A stretch of 10,754 bases of DNA from Verrucomicrobiota bacterium (lineage in GTDB: Bacteria > Verrucomicrobiota > Kiritimatiellia > JAAZAB01): positions 1-10,754 of the forward strand of contig JAHIMN010000277.1 in NCBI GenBank assembly GCA_018896395.1. The letters run 5' to 3'. Position 1 is the stretch's first letter. The number at the start of each line of letters is the position of its first letter. A program made the position numbers and the translations under genes. This document shows positions 1-6,210 of this stretch, one piece after another. The notes beneath the pieces are model-generated. The model was not told where the DNA came from. It was given only the letters and a program-made list of their open reading frames with translations, and made no database searches.

Positions 1-1
1 A

Positions 2-622
2 CACGTGGCCCTGGACCTGGTGGCGGGGCCCAGCGAAATAGCCATCCTGGCCGACGACAGCGCCCAACCCGAAGCCGTGGCCGCCGATTTGCTGTCGCAG
101 GCGGAACATGGGACCGGGTTTGAAAAGGCCTTGCTGGTCACCGTCTCATCGCATTTAGCGGAGGCCGTCGTCAAGGAACTGCGCCGGCAGGTGGAAACTT
201 TAAGCCGCCGAACGGCCATCCTCCGGGTGTTGACCGAAGGCACCCTGATTGCCGTGGTCAATCACCTGGATGCCGGCATCGAACTCTGTAATCGGTTCGC
301 GCCGGAGCACTTGGAAATCATGGTGCGCGAACCGCGTAGCTGGCTGAAAAAAGTGCGCCACGCCGGCGCCGTATTTGTCGGCGCCTGGACGCCCGAATGC
401 GCCGGCGACTTCGTGGCCGGCCCCAGCCACGTCCTGCCCACGGGCGGGACCGCGCGCATGTTTTCGGGGCTGACTGCGGATGATTTCCGCAAGCGTTCCA
501 GCGTAGTAGCGTTCACGCGCTCCGACCTGCAGAACGCCCTGCCCGTGATCGAAGCCTTCGGACGGGTCGAGGGCCTGGATGCGCACGCCCGGTCGGCGCG
601 CATTCGATTCGAAAAGGCGTAG
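2..622 (+). CDS. hisD: Histidinol dehydrogenase, C-terminal part (5' end outside window)
   Basis: HisD oxidises L-histidinol to L-histidine in two NAD-dependent steps, the last reactions of histidine synthesis, in the cytoplasm. The reading frame is already open at the left edge, so about the second half of a protein of roughly 430 residues is seen. Numbering from the GTG at 5, the zinc ligands Q32 and H35 lie in SQAEHG, the catalytic Glu-His pair E101-H102 in FAPEHLE, the zinc ligand D135 in ECAGDF, and the last zinc ligand H194 in LDAHARS. The block HVLPTGG (142-148) is the usual HisD signature. All these residues are intact, so the enzyme should be active. The GTG at 5 is not the true start, because the AGPSE block right after it lies mid-protein in the family. 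hisC follows after 121 bases that hold an inverted repeat. Confidence 0.96.
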   Translation, partial: HVALDLVAGPSEIAILADDSAQPEAVAADLLSQAEHGTGFEKALLVTVSSHLAEAVVKELRRQVETLSRRTAILRVLTEGTLIAVVNHLDAGIELCNRFAPEHLEIMVREPRSWLKKVRHAGAVFVGAWTPECAGDFVAGPSHVLPTGGTARMFSGLTADDFRKRSSVVAFTRSDLQNALPVIEAFGRVEGLDAHARSARIRFEKA

Positions 623-629
623 TATTCGG

Positions 630-722
630 GTTCACAGTTCAAAGGTTCACAGTTCACGGTTGAAGATCAATGCAAGCAGACCGGTTCAAAGATATTAAGC
701 GCCCAACCGTGAACTATGAACC
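630..722. repeat. Inverted repeat with heptamer arms (GTTCACA type) between hisD and hisC
   Basis: The left arm is made of degenerate heptamers starting at 630 (GTTCACA), 637 (GTTCAAA plus one extra G), 645 (GTTCACA) and 652 (GTTCACG). The right arm, 704-722, is the reverse complement of 644-662 at 18 of 19 positions. Transcribed, this would form a long hairpin with a loop of about 41 bases. The left arm starts 7 bases after the hisD stop and the right arm ends 21 bases before the hisC ATG. It shares its design, but not its sequence, with the elements at 2991, 4750, 6211 and 9405. No T-run follows, so it is not a typical intrinsic terminator. Confidence 0.8.
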
Positions 723-743
723 TGATAACCATTTTATTTAACC

Positions 744-1781
744 ATGAGCGCATACATCAAAAAATCCGTGCGGGCCATGCAGGGATATACGCCGGGCGAA
801 CAGCCGACGAACCCGCAGGTCATAAAGCTCAACACCAACGAGAGCCCCTACCCGCCCTCGCCGGCCGTCCGGGAGGCATTGCAGAGCCTGAAGGTTGAGA
901 CGCTGCGGTTGTACCCGGACCCGGTCAGCCTGGTTTTGCGCCGGAAAATCGCCGACTTGCATGGTGGCACGCCGGACAACGTGTTTGTGGGCAACGGGTC
1001 CGACGAAACGTTGGCCTTGTGCTCGCGGGCTTTTGTGGAGGATGATGGCGCCATCGGCTATTTCGAGCCGTCCTACTCCCTTTACCCGGTGCTGGCGCAG
1101 ATCCGTGCCGTGACCGCCCGACCGGTAGCCTTGGGACCGGACTTTGAGTGGGCCATGCCGGTGGATTATCAGGCCAGCCTGTTTTTCATGACCACCCCGA
1201 ACGCGCCAACCGGCATCCAGTATCCGAAGACCGAGATCCGCGCGTTTTGCGCGCGCTTTCCCGGCATCGTCGTGCTCGACGAGGCCTATGTTGATTTTTC
1301 CCGCGAGCACTGCATGGACCTGGCACTGGAATGCGACAACGTGCTGGTTCTGCGCACGCTCTCCAAGTCCTATGCCCTGGCCGGCCTGCGCCTGGGTTAC
1401 GTTGTGGGGGCCGCGCCGCTCATTGAGGCCTTGTTCAAAATCAAAGATTCCTACAACGTGGGCCGGATTACACAGGCCGCGGCACTGGCGGCGCTATCCG
1501 ATCAGGCGCACATGCAAACTCTGGTGGAACGCACCAAGGCCACACGCCGTCGAACTATCACCGAGTTGGAACGCATGGGCTTCCGCGTGTTCCCTTCGGA
1601 AACCAATTTTTTGTGGGTCAAGCCGCCGCAAATATCAGCCGCGGATCTTTATCGGCGCCTGCGGGAGCAGAACATCCTGGTACGCTATTTCCCCGGAGGC
1701 CGCACGCAGGATTACCTGCGCATTACTATCGGCACCGACGAACAGATGCAGGCGCTGGTGAATGCCATGCGTGGCGCTTGA
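744..1781 (+). CDS. hisC: Histidinol-phosphate aminotransferase
   Basis: This is a PLP-dependent class I/II aminotransferase (345 residues, normal for HisC). It converts imidazole-acetol phosphate and glutamate into histidinol phosphate and 2-oxoglutarate. Visible blocks in order are LNTNESPYPP near 29-38, LRLYPDP (54-60), the cofactor-phosphate loop VGNGSDE (82-88), TTPNAPTG (150-157, with N153), VLDEAYVDF (177-185, with D179 and Y182), and TLSKSYALAGLRLGY, where K208 is the Schiff-base lysine and R216 a phosphate ligand. ILVRYFPG (311-318) and LRITIGT (325-331, with R326) complete the substrate site. The ATG at 744 has no clear Shine-Dalgarno sequence; I chose it because the N-terminal length suits the family. 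It lies downstream of hisD on the same strand. HisC paralogues can act on other amino acids, but the his neighbours make this assignment secure. Confidence 0.95.
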   Translation: MSAYIKKSVRAMQGYTPGEQPTNPQVIKLNTNESPYPPSPAVREALQSLKVETLRLYPDPVSLVLRRKIADLHGGTPDNVFVGNGSDETLALCSRAFVEDDGAIGYFEPSYSLYPVLAQIRAVTARPVALGPDFEWAMPVDYQASLFFMTTPNAPTGIQYPKTEIRAFCARFPGIVVLDEAYVDFSREHCMDLALECDNVLVLRTLSKSYALAGLRLGYVVGAAPLIEALFKIKDSYNVGRITQAAALAALSDQAHMQTLVERTKATRRRTITELERMGFRVFPSETNFLWVKPPQISAADLYRRLREQNILVRYFPGGRTQDYLRITIGTDEQMQALVNAMRGA

Positions 1782-1798
1782 CAAGCCGCGCGGGTGAT

Positions 1799-1816
1799 GG
1801 TTAAGACCGGTTAACC
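1799..1816. other. Perfect 6-base inverted repeat after hisC
   Basis: GGTTAA (1799-1804) and TTAACC (1811-1816) are separated by six bases and lie 17 bases after the hisC stop codon. The hairpin is short, AT-rich and lacks a T-run, so it is at best a weak part of a transcript end. The rest of 1782-1918 shows no gene. Confidence 0.3.
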
Positions 1817-1912
1817 TGAAATTCTGCCGTTCACCACACAGGCCGCGTTTCATCGGTTTGGCTTTAACGCCGTTATCAGAAGCATCGGCCCCACGAACGT
1901 GAGCATGACTCG

Positions 1913-1949
1913 CTCCGATTAGCCGCCGCGAGCGGCGGCGGTATCGGAG
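1913..1949. terminator. Strong two-part hairpin where hisC and the PHP gene converge
   Basis: CTCCGAT (1913-1919) pairs with ATCGGAG (1943-1949), and inside it GCCGCCGC (1922-1929) pairs with GCGGCGGC (1932-1939). This gives up to 15 base pairs with small asymmetric bulges and a minimal loop. It overlaps the stop codon of the minus-strand PHP gene (1919-1921) and lies downstream of hisC, so it could act on transcripts from both sides. No T-run follows on either strand, so intrinsic termination is an inference. A factor-dependent stop or an RNA-stabilising 3' hairpin is equally possible. Confidence 0.4.
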
Positions 1950-2779
1950 TCGTGGTCCATGCATTGGTTCGATGAATGCTGTTCCTTGCCCGACTTTTCG
2001 TGGCCTACCATAGGTTTACATCCCGGTTGCCAAATCCGATCGGCTGTGAGATTCAGTTGTGTGGCGACATCCCAAGCGGTGTGTATGGTAGACAGCCGAC
2101 CGATATCATGTGCGTCTGAACCCAGTGCAAAACCAGCTCCTTCTTCGGCGATAATGGATAGATAGGCAACGTACTCCTTGACATAGCGGTTACTGTAGTT
2201 CGCATTCTCGAGGTTGGCGGACGCATTGATCTCAATGGCTGTACCTGTCTCTCGCGCCACTTGGCCAAGTTCGCGGGCATAGGCCTCAGGTACAGCCCGC
2301 ATGGAGTCAAACCAGGGCCATCCGTTCTTTTCAAATTCTCCCTTGCCGAACCAGTAAGGATGTACCAGAACATCAACGAGAGGATCGCGGCAGGTTATCA
2401 GGTGGTGTCGGTGTTGAATATCCACAAGCGTTTTCAGATCATACGTATCCAAATACGTACCGTGTATGCCGCCAATGGCAAACTGGAAACCATATTGTTC
2501 TTTGACTTCCGGACTGAAGGCGAAGCTGCCGTCAGCAGCGGTGAAATTCAGTTCCACGCCAAAATAGACATCTATCTCCGGGGCCAATGACTGGATGTCT
2601 TTCTTGATAAGCAGATGGAGGTCGAGCTTGTCGAGTGAGTTTAAGTGGTCCGTGATTCCCAATGCTGTCACGCCAAGCCGTTTACATTCCTGCACGATGG
2701 CAGGAATCTCCATGGTTTCGTTCGCGCAGCCTAGGTATTTCGTGTGAATATGAAAATCGCACTTAGGTATCTCTGTCAC
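1919..2779 (-). CDS. PHP-domain metal-dependent phosphoesterase; possible histidinol-phosphatase
   Basis: PHP-family enzymes hydrolyse phosphoester bonds with a cluster of two or three metal ions. The ligand set is complete in this 286-residue protein: H10 and H12 (FHIHTKY), D44-H45 (GITDHLN), E76 (GVELNF), H106 (GGIHGTY), H140 (LVHPYWF), and D222 and H224 (LGSDAHD). The start is a GTG preceded by AGAGGA six bases away on the minus strand, and the first metal ligands follow directly, which supports this start. The last 30 or so residues are polar and look unstructured. It runs against the his genes on both sides and has lower GC than hisC in lines I counted by hand. Stand-alone HolPases of the HisK/HisJ type are PHP proteins and no other HolPase is visible, so that role is plausible. 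The motifs also fit general PHP phosphatases or nucleases. Substrate unknown. Confidence 0.88.
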   Translation of the reverse strand: MTEIPKCDFHIHTKYLGCANETMEIPAIVQECKRLGVTALGITDHLNSLDKLDLHLLIKKDIQSLAPEIDVYFGVELNFTAADGSFAFSPEVKEQYGFQFAIGGIHGTYLDTYDLKTLVDIQHRHHLITCRDPLVDVLVHPYWFGKGEFEKNGWPWFDSMRAVPEAYARELGQVARETGTAIEINASANLENANYSNRYVKEYVAYLSIIAEEGAGFALGSDAHDIGRLSTIHTAWDVATQLNLTADRIWQPGCKPMVGHEKSGKEQHSSNQCMDHDSDTAAARGG

Positions 2780-2830
2780 AGGCCTTCCTCTGTTTCTAGT
2801 CTCATCGAACAGTATTATTCAGCCAAACTG

Positions 2831-2857
2831 GGTGACTACACTTATAGAGCAGTCACC
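2831..2857. promoter_or_regulatory. Candidate operator dyad upstream of the PHP gene
   Basis: GGTGACT (2831-2837) and AGTCACC (2851-2857) form a perfect 7-base dyad with a 13-base centre. On the minus strand the centre holds TATAAG (2841-2846), a possible -10 box about 60 bases before the PHP start codon, but I find no acceptable -35 box at the usual distance. A repressor bound here would cover a promoter at that place. An RNA hairpin is the alternative. Confidence 0.35.
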
Positions 2858-2990
2858 TTTCCAATAATTGAATAATAAGCACTGTTATTTGGGCCTGTCA
2901 ACACTTGAAATACAAGAAATTACGACAGGTAATGATTGTCCGCAGATTTGACACAATCTAATGTGGGCTATGGCCCGCAACCCAAAGAAT

Positions 2991-3076
2991 TTGCCCGCTA
3001 AACACGCGAAAAGAACGCTAAATTTAAAAAGGGGGTCTTTTCTTTTTTCGCGTACTTTCGCGTATTTAGCGGGCAA
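2991..3076. repeat. Inverted repeat with decamer arms in the PHP-hisB spacer
   Basis: The arms 2991-3011 and 3056-3076 are reverse complements at 20 of 21 positions. The right side divides into ten-base units at 3047 (TTCGCGTACT), 3057 (TTCGCGTATT) and 3067 (TAGCGGGCAA). The left side divides at 2991 (TTGCCCGCTA), 3001 (AACACGCGAA) and 3011 (AAGAACGCTA). The centre contains a purine stretch followed by a T-rich stretch. It has the same architecture as the elements at 630, 4750, 6211 and 9405, with a different period and sequence. It stands between divergent genes rather than co-directional ones. Confidence 0.75.
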
Positions 3077-3120
3077 TGTTCCGGTTTCTTTTCTTGTTTT
3101 TTATAGCGTTTTCTGATGTA

Positions 3121-3191
3121 TCAGGTACTGACAAGTTTGTCTTTTGATGCCTGACGTCATGGCAGTAAATAGACAAAGCGAGTTTGTCTTT
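3121..3191. promoter_or_regulatory. Cluster of dyads with GACAA/TTGTC half-sites upstream of hisB
   Basis: Two dyads share half-sites: GACAA-GT-TTGTC (3130-3141) and AGACAAA-GCGAG-TTTGTCT (3171-3189). The 11-base string AGTTTGTCTTT occurs directly repeated at 3134 and 3181. TCAGG (3121-3125) and CCTGA (3150-3154) enclose the first dyad, and an 8-base palindrome TGACGTCA lies at 3152-3159. Repeated dyads with one half-site about 160-220 bases before a gene suggest a regulator-binding region, but the factor is unknown and RNA structure is possible. Confidence 0.3.
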
Positions 3192-3350
3192 ACAGAAATG
3201 CTGTTATTGACTAAAGAGGCCATAATGACCAGCGCGTATGGTTTATGGACTGTAACAAGGTTCTGGAGCGGGGTCCCTTCAAACTTTCAATCCAAATCAT
3301 TGTAAATTACGCTCGCAACCGTTGGCAATTCTGTTATGATCAGGCGCATT

Positions 3351-3941
3351 ATGAAACCAAGAACCGCCTGTATCAAGCGCGCCACCCGCGAAACGCGGAT
3401 TGAGATCACGCTCACGCTGGATGGCCGCGGCCGTTTCGACGTGGACACCGGCCTGCCGTTTCTCAACCACATGTTGGAGCTTTTTTCCCGGCATGCTCTG
3501 ATGGACCTGCGCCTGCGCGCCCGCGGCGACCTGGCCGTGGATTATCATCACACCGTGGAGGACCTGGGCCTGTGCCTGGGCCGAGCACTGGATAAGGCCC
3601 TGGGTGACCGGCGCGGCATCCAGCGCTACGGGTGCGCCACCATTCCCATGGACGATGCCCTGAGCCGCGTGGTAGTGGACCTGGGCGGGCGCCCCTACCT
3701 CGTCTATGAGGTCGCCAATAAGCGGCGCAAAATCATGGCATTCGATGTGAGCCTGATTGAGGAGTTTTTACAGGCTTTCTGCGTCCAGGCACGGATGAAC
3801 CTGCACGTGGCCCAGTTTTACGGCCGGGAGCCGCATCACGCGTATGAATCGATATTCAAGGCCTTGGCACGCGCATTGCGGGAGGCCGTGGCCCGGGATG
3901 CGCGCGAGACGGGAATTCCGTCCAGCAAGGGAACACTCTAA
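3351..3941 (+). CDS. hisB: Imidazoleglycerol-phosphate dehydratase (monofunctional)
   Basis: HisB dehydrates imidazole-glycerol phosphate to imidazole-acetol phosphate in a Mn-dependent reaction, just before HisC. With the ATG at 3351 the protein has 196 residues, the length of dehydratase-only HisB, so there is no fused HAD phosphatase domain. Metal and active-site blocks are FLNHML (H40), VDYHHTVED (H66, H67, E70), LHVAQFYGREPHHAYE (H152, H162, H163, E166), plus IPMDDALSRVVVDLGGRPYL (98-117) and the C-terminal SSKGTL, a version of the common PSTKG ending. An in-frame ATG at 3336 would add five residues; I prefer 3351 because AGG lies six bases before it and the length fits. FLNHML replaces the more common F-x-DHML form, which I do not think abolishes activity. 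hisA starts 49 bases after its stop, so the two are probably co-transcribed. Confidence 0.95.
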   Translation: MKPRTACIKRATRETRIEITLTLDGRGRFDVDTGLPFLNHMLELFSRHALMDLRLRARGDLAVDYHHTVEDLGLCLGRALDKALGDRRGIQRYGCATIPMDDALSRVVVDLGGRPYLVYEVANKRRKIMAFDVSLIEEFLQAFCVQARMNLHVAQFYGREPHHAYESIFKALARALREAVARDARETGIPSSKGTL

Positions 3942-3990
3942 TCGTTGTGCAAGAGTGCTCACTGATGACTCGCTTGTTTTTGGTCAAACT

Positions 3991-4719
3991 ATGTCGGCAC
4001 TGACCATTATTCCGGCCATTGATCTGAAGGGCGGTCGCTGTGTGCGCCTGCGCCAGGGAATTGCCTCCGATGAAACAGTATATTCGGATGACCCCGTGCA
4101 GATGGCCCAGTCCTGGGAACAGCAAGGCGCCGCCTGGCTGCACGTTGTGGATCTGGATGGCGCCTTTCAAGGCTTTCCCGTGCACACGGCCCTGATCGAA
4201 AAAATCACATGTGCCGTACGGATCCCCGTAGAGGTGGGCGGCGGCCTGCGTACGGATGACCAGGTGGAGGCCTTGCTGGCGCTGGGCGTGGCCCGCGCCG
4301 TGCTCGGTACGCGGGCCTGGACCTCGCCGGAGACGCTCGCTCGCCTGGTGGAACGGTTCGGCGAACGCGTGGCGGTCGGCCTCGACGCGCGCAACGGACG
4401 GGTCTCGATCAAGGGCTGGACCGAAACGACCGGAACGGATGCCCTGGCATTGGCCGCGCGCCTGCACTCCCTGGGCATTCAGACGCTGATTTATACGGAC
4501 ATCGCCCAGGATGGCATGCTGACGGGGCCGAATACGAAGGCTATAGCGGCGCTTTGCGACCGGGTGGCCTGCCGGGTGATTGCCTCCGGGGGCGTGGCTT
4601 CGGCAGCGCATGTGGCCGCTTTGGCGGCCCTGGGCAAACCGAACCTGGCGGGCGTGATCGTGGGCAAAGCCCTGTATGAAGGTAAAGTATCGTTTACCGA
4701 ACTACAATCGGCACTTTGA
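3991..4719 (+). CDS. hisA: Phosphoribosylformimino-AICAR-phosphate isomerase (ProFAR isomerase)
   Basis: HisA is a (beta/alpha)8-barrel enzyme that isomerises ProFAR to PRFAR, the substrate of HisF/HisH. At 242 residues it has standard length. The first strand carries IPAIDLKGGRCVRL with the catalytic D11. The second half repeats the pattern with VAVGLDARNG (D132, the other catalytic acid). Phosphate-binding glycine loops are VEVGGGLRT (80-88), AVLGTRA (103-109) and VIASGGVAS (196-204), and the strand YTDIAQDGMLTGPN (168-181) is typical of HisA. The ATG at 3991 is chosen because it places IIPAIDLK at the family position; the frame stays open farther upstream across the end of hisB, but that part has no HisA similarity. 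No clear ribosome-binding site is visible. HisH and HisF do not follow, so this cluster is incomplete or dispersed. Confidence 0.95.
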   Translation: MSALTIIPAIDLKGGRCVRLRQGIASDETVYSDDPVQMAQSWEQQGAAWLHVVDLDGAFQGFPVHTALIEKITCAVRIPVEVGGGLRTDDQVEALLALGVARAVLGTRAWTSPETLARLVERFGERVAVGLDARNGRVSIKGWTETTGTDALALAARLHSLGIQTLIYTDIAQDGMLTGPNTKAIAALCDRVACRVIASGGVASAAHVAALAALGKPNLAGVIVGKALYEGKVSFTELQSAL

Positions 4720-4732
4720 TTGTTGAAAACTC

Positions 4733-4744
4733 ATATAGCTATAT
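4733..4744. other. 12-base perfect palindrome after hisA
   Basis: ATATAGCTATAT begins 14 bases after the hisA stop and directly precedes the heptamer element at 4750. A protein-binding site or the edge of an inserted element are possibilities, but such an AT-only palindrome can also arise by chance. Confidence 0.3.
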
Positions 4745-4749
4745 CCATA

Positions 4750-4875
4750 AATTCCAAATTCCAAGTTTCAAATTCCAAGGAAATGCAATCAATAAAGACA
4801 AATGAAGAAACAGAAAGCAAACCAGGATTGATTTTGTTTTAATTGGAATTTGACGATTCCTTGGAATTTGGATTG
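4750..4875. repeat. Inverted repeat with heptamer arms (AATTCCA type) between hisA and the M16 gene
   Basis: The left side has four heptamers at 4750, 4757, 4764 and 4771: AATTCCA twice, then AGTTTCA, then AATTCCA. The right side has the complementary units at 4844 (TGGAATT), 4851 (TGACGAT), then after four bases 4862 (TGGAATT) and 4869 (TGGATTG). The longest exact pairing is 12 bases, 4769-4780 with 4859-4870. The 63-base centre is A-rich and holds no gene. It fills most of the 189-base gap between hisA and the peptidase gene, and shares design but not sequence with four other elements in the window. Confidence 0.75.
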
Positions 4876-4908
4876 TGGACTTTAGCCCGCGTTAGGGAGT
4901 AAAGCATA

Positions 4909-6192
4909 ATGATGATGGATATTCACGAATCGCGGCTGGCCAACGGCATGCGCGTGGCAACCTCCGCCATTGCCCACTTGCAGAGCGTGGCGCTCGGTGT
5001 CTGGGTGGGAGTCGGCGCGCGCTACGAAACACGCACCCTGGCCGGCATCAGCCACTTCATCGAGCACCTGCTGTTCAAGGGCACCGAGCGCCTGTCGGCG
5101 CGCGATATATCACAGGCCATCGAGGGCCGCGGCGGGTTATGCAACGCGTTCACCCAGGAAGAGCTGACCTGCTACTACGCCCGCACCGCCGATGACCATA
5201 CCTGGAAAGCGCTGGACATTCTGACGGAAATGTACCGGCGCCCGCGGTTCGCGCCCGCGGATATCGAGAAGGAACGCGGCGTCATCATTGAGGAAATTAT
5301 GATGTACCGCGACCAGCCGGAACAGGTGGTGCAGGAAATGCTCAACGCGGTGTTATGGAAAGACCACGAGCTCGGACGCCCGCTGATCGGCTATCCCGAG
5401 ACTCTGCGCGGACTGACGCGCGACCATATTCTGACGTTCAAGAAAAAGAAATACGTGCCGGAAAACACCGTTTTCATTTTCGCCGGACATGTTCGTCACG
5501 AGGAGTGTGTCCGCCATGTGGGAAAACTGACCCGGGGAATCACGGGAGCGCGGGAGCCCACGTACCCGCTCGTCACGCCGGCGGTGCTGCAGGAGCGACT
5601 AAACCTGAAAGCCAAGGACATCGAGCAGACGCAGATGGCGCTGGGCTTTCGAATATTCGGCCGGTTCGACAAGCGGCGCTATGCGCTGAAACTGCTGAAC
5701 GTGATTCTGGGTGAGAACATGAGTTCGCGCCTGTTCCAGGTCGTTCGCGAAAAATACGGGCTGGCGTATGCCATTCATTCCGGCGCGCAACTGTTCGCCG
5801 AGACCGGCGTGCTGGTGATCAGCGCCGGCTTGGATCGCAAACGCCACGACAAGGCGCTGGAGCTGATTGTGCGCGAAATTCATCGCTTGAAACAGGAGAC
5901 GGTCAACGCGCAGGAGCTGGAACGGGCCAAAGAATACGTCGTCGGCCACATGCGGCTGGGACTGGAAAGCCCGTCGGGCCATATGATGTGGGTGGGCAAT
6001 CACATCTTGAATTACGGGTCGGTCATGGCGCCCGAAGCGGTGATCGCGGCGATCCAGGCCGTGCAAGTTGCGGACATCCAAAAACTGGCGGACACCATAT
6101 TCCGCGAACGGACAGCCAGCCTGGCCTGGCTCTCGCCGGGAACAGCCGCCAAGGACGGGGAACGTTTCAAGGCCCTGCTGGCCGGGATGTAG
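4909..6192 (+). CDS. M16-family zinc metallopeptidase (processing-peptidase-like)
   Basis: A zinc endopeptidase of the M16 (inverzincin) family, 427 residues, the size of single-chain bacterial homologues of mitochondrial processing peptidase such as YmxG. The inverted zinc motif HFIEH is at 49-53 and the third ligand E129, in GVIIEEIMMY, lies 76 residues later, the family spacing. The second half has the typical MSSRLFQVVREKYGLAYA block near 270-287, which holds the conserved Arg and Tyr of the C-terminal M16 domain. Three ATG codons follow one another at the start; AGGGAG at 4894-4899 lies nine bases before the first, which I chose. I see no signal peptide, so a cytoplasmic enzyme acting on peptides or small proteins is likely. 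The substrate cannot be told from sequence. It is unlinked in function to the his genes and separated from them by a repeat element. Confidence 0.93.
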   Translation: MMMDIHESRLANGMRVATSAIAHLQSVALGVWVGVGARYETRTLAGISHFIEHLLFKGTERLSARDISQAIEGRGGLCNAFTQEELTCYYARTADDHTWKALDILTEMYRRPRFAPADIEKERGVIIEEIMMYRDQPEQVVQEMLNAVLWKDHELGRPLIGYPETLRGLTRDHILTFKKKKYVPENTVFIFAGHVRHEECVRHVGKLTRGITGAREPTYPLVTPAVLQERLNLKAKDIEQTQMALGFRIFGRFDKRRYALKLLNVILGENMSSRLFQVVREKYGLAYAIHSGAQLFAETGVLVISAGLDRKRHDKALELIVREIHRLKQETVNAQELERAKEYVVGHMRLGLESPSGHMMWVGNHILNYGSVMAPEAVIAAIQAVQVADIQKLADTIFRERTASLAWLSPGTAAKDGERFKALLAGM

Positions 6193-6210
6193 TATTTTTT
6201 GCGACTACGC

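Larger units (their letters stand above)
2780..3335. other. 556-base AT-rich non-coding spacer dense in hairpins
   Basis: I find no convincing gene here: the open frames are short and resemble no known protein. The stretch contains a dyad near the PHP start (2831-2857); CCTGTC/GACAGG (2894-2899 and 2924-2929) enclosing CTTG/CAAG (2904-2907 and 2912-2915); GATTGT/ACAATC (2934-2939 and 2953-2958); a tight hairpin TGTGGGC-TATG-GCCCGCA (2962-2979, one G-T pair); the decamer inverted repeat (2991-3076); and two GACAA-type dyads (3130-3141 and 3171-3189). It divides the divergent PHP and hisB genes, so promoters for both should lie in it. The base composition is clearly more AT-rich than the genes around it. 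Confidence 0.7.

Noticed and set aside
630..722. Interpretation of the inter-gene inverted repeats as intrinsic terminators
   Set aside because: None is followed by a T-run, loops range from 22 to over 170 bases, and at least three lie between genes likely to be read together.
3322..3340. TTGGCA followed by TATGAT just before hisB, as a promoter or sigma-54 site
   Set aside because: The two boxes are only seven bases apart, far too close for sigma-70, and the second half lacks the GC of a sigma-54 -12 element. TATGAT alone also overlaps the alternative ATG.
3387..3941. FLNHML and VDYHH in HisB as signs of a broken active site
   Set aside because: The metal-binding histidines and glutamates are all present. 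As far as I recall the Asp before HML varies among bacterial HisB proteins.
3844..3990. N-terminal extension of hisA into hisB
   Set aside because: The frame is open, but its residues have no HisA similarity and come from the end of hisB read in another frame. The ATG at 3991 puts IIPAIDLK where the family has it.
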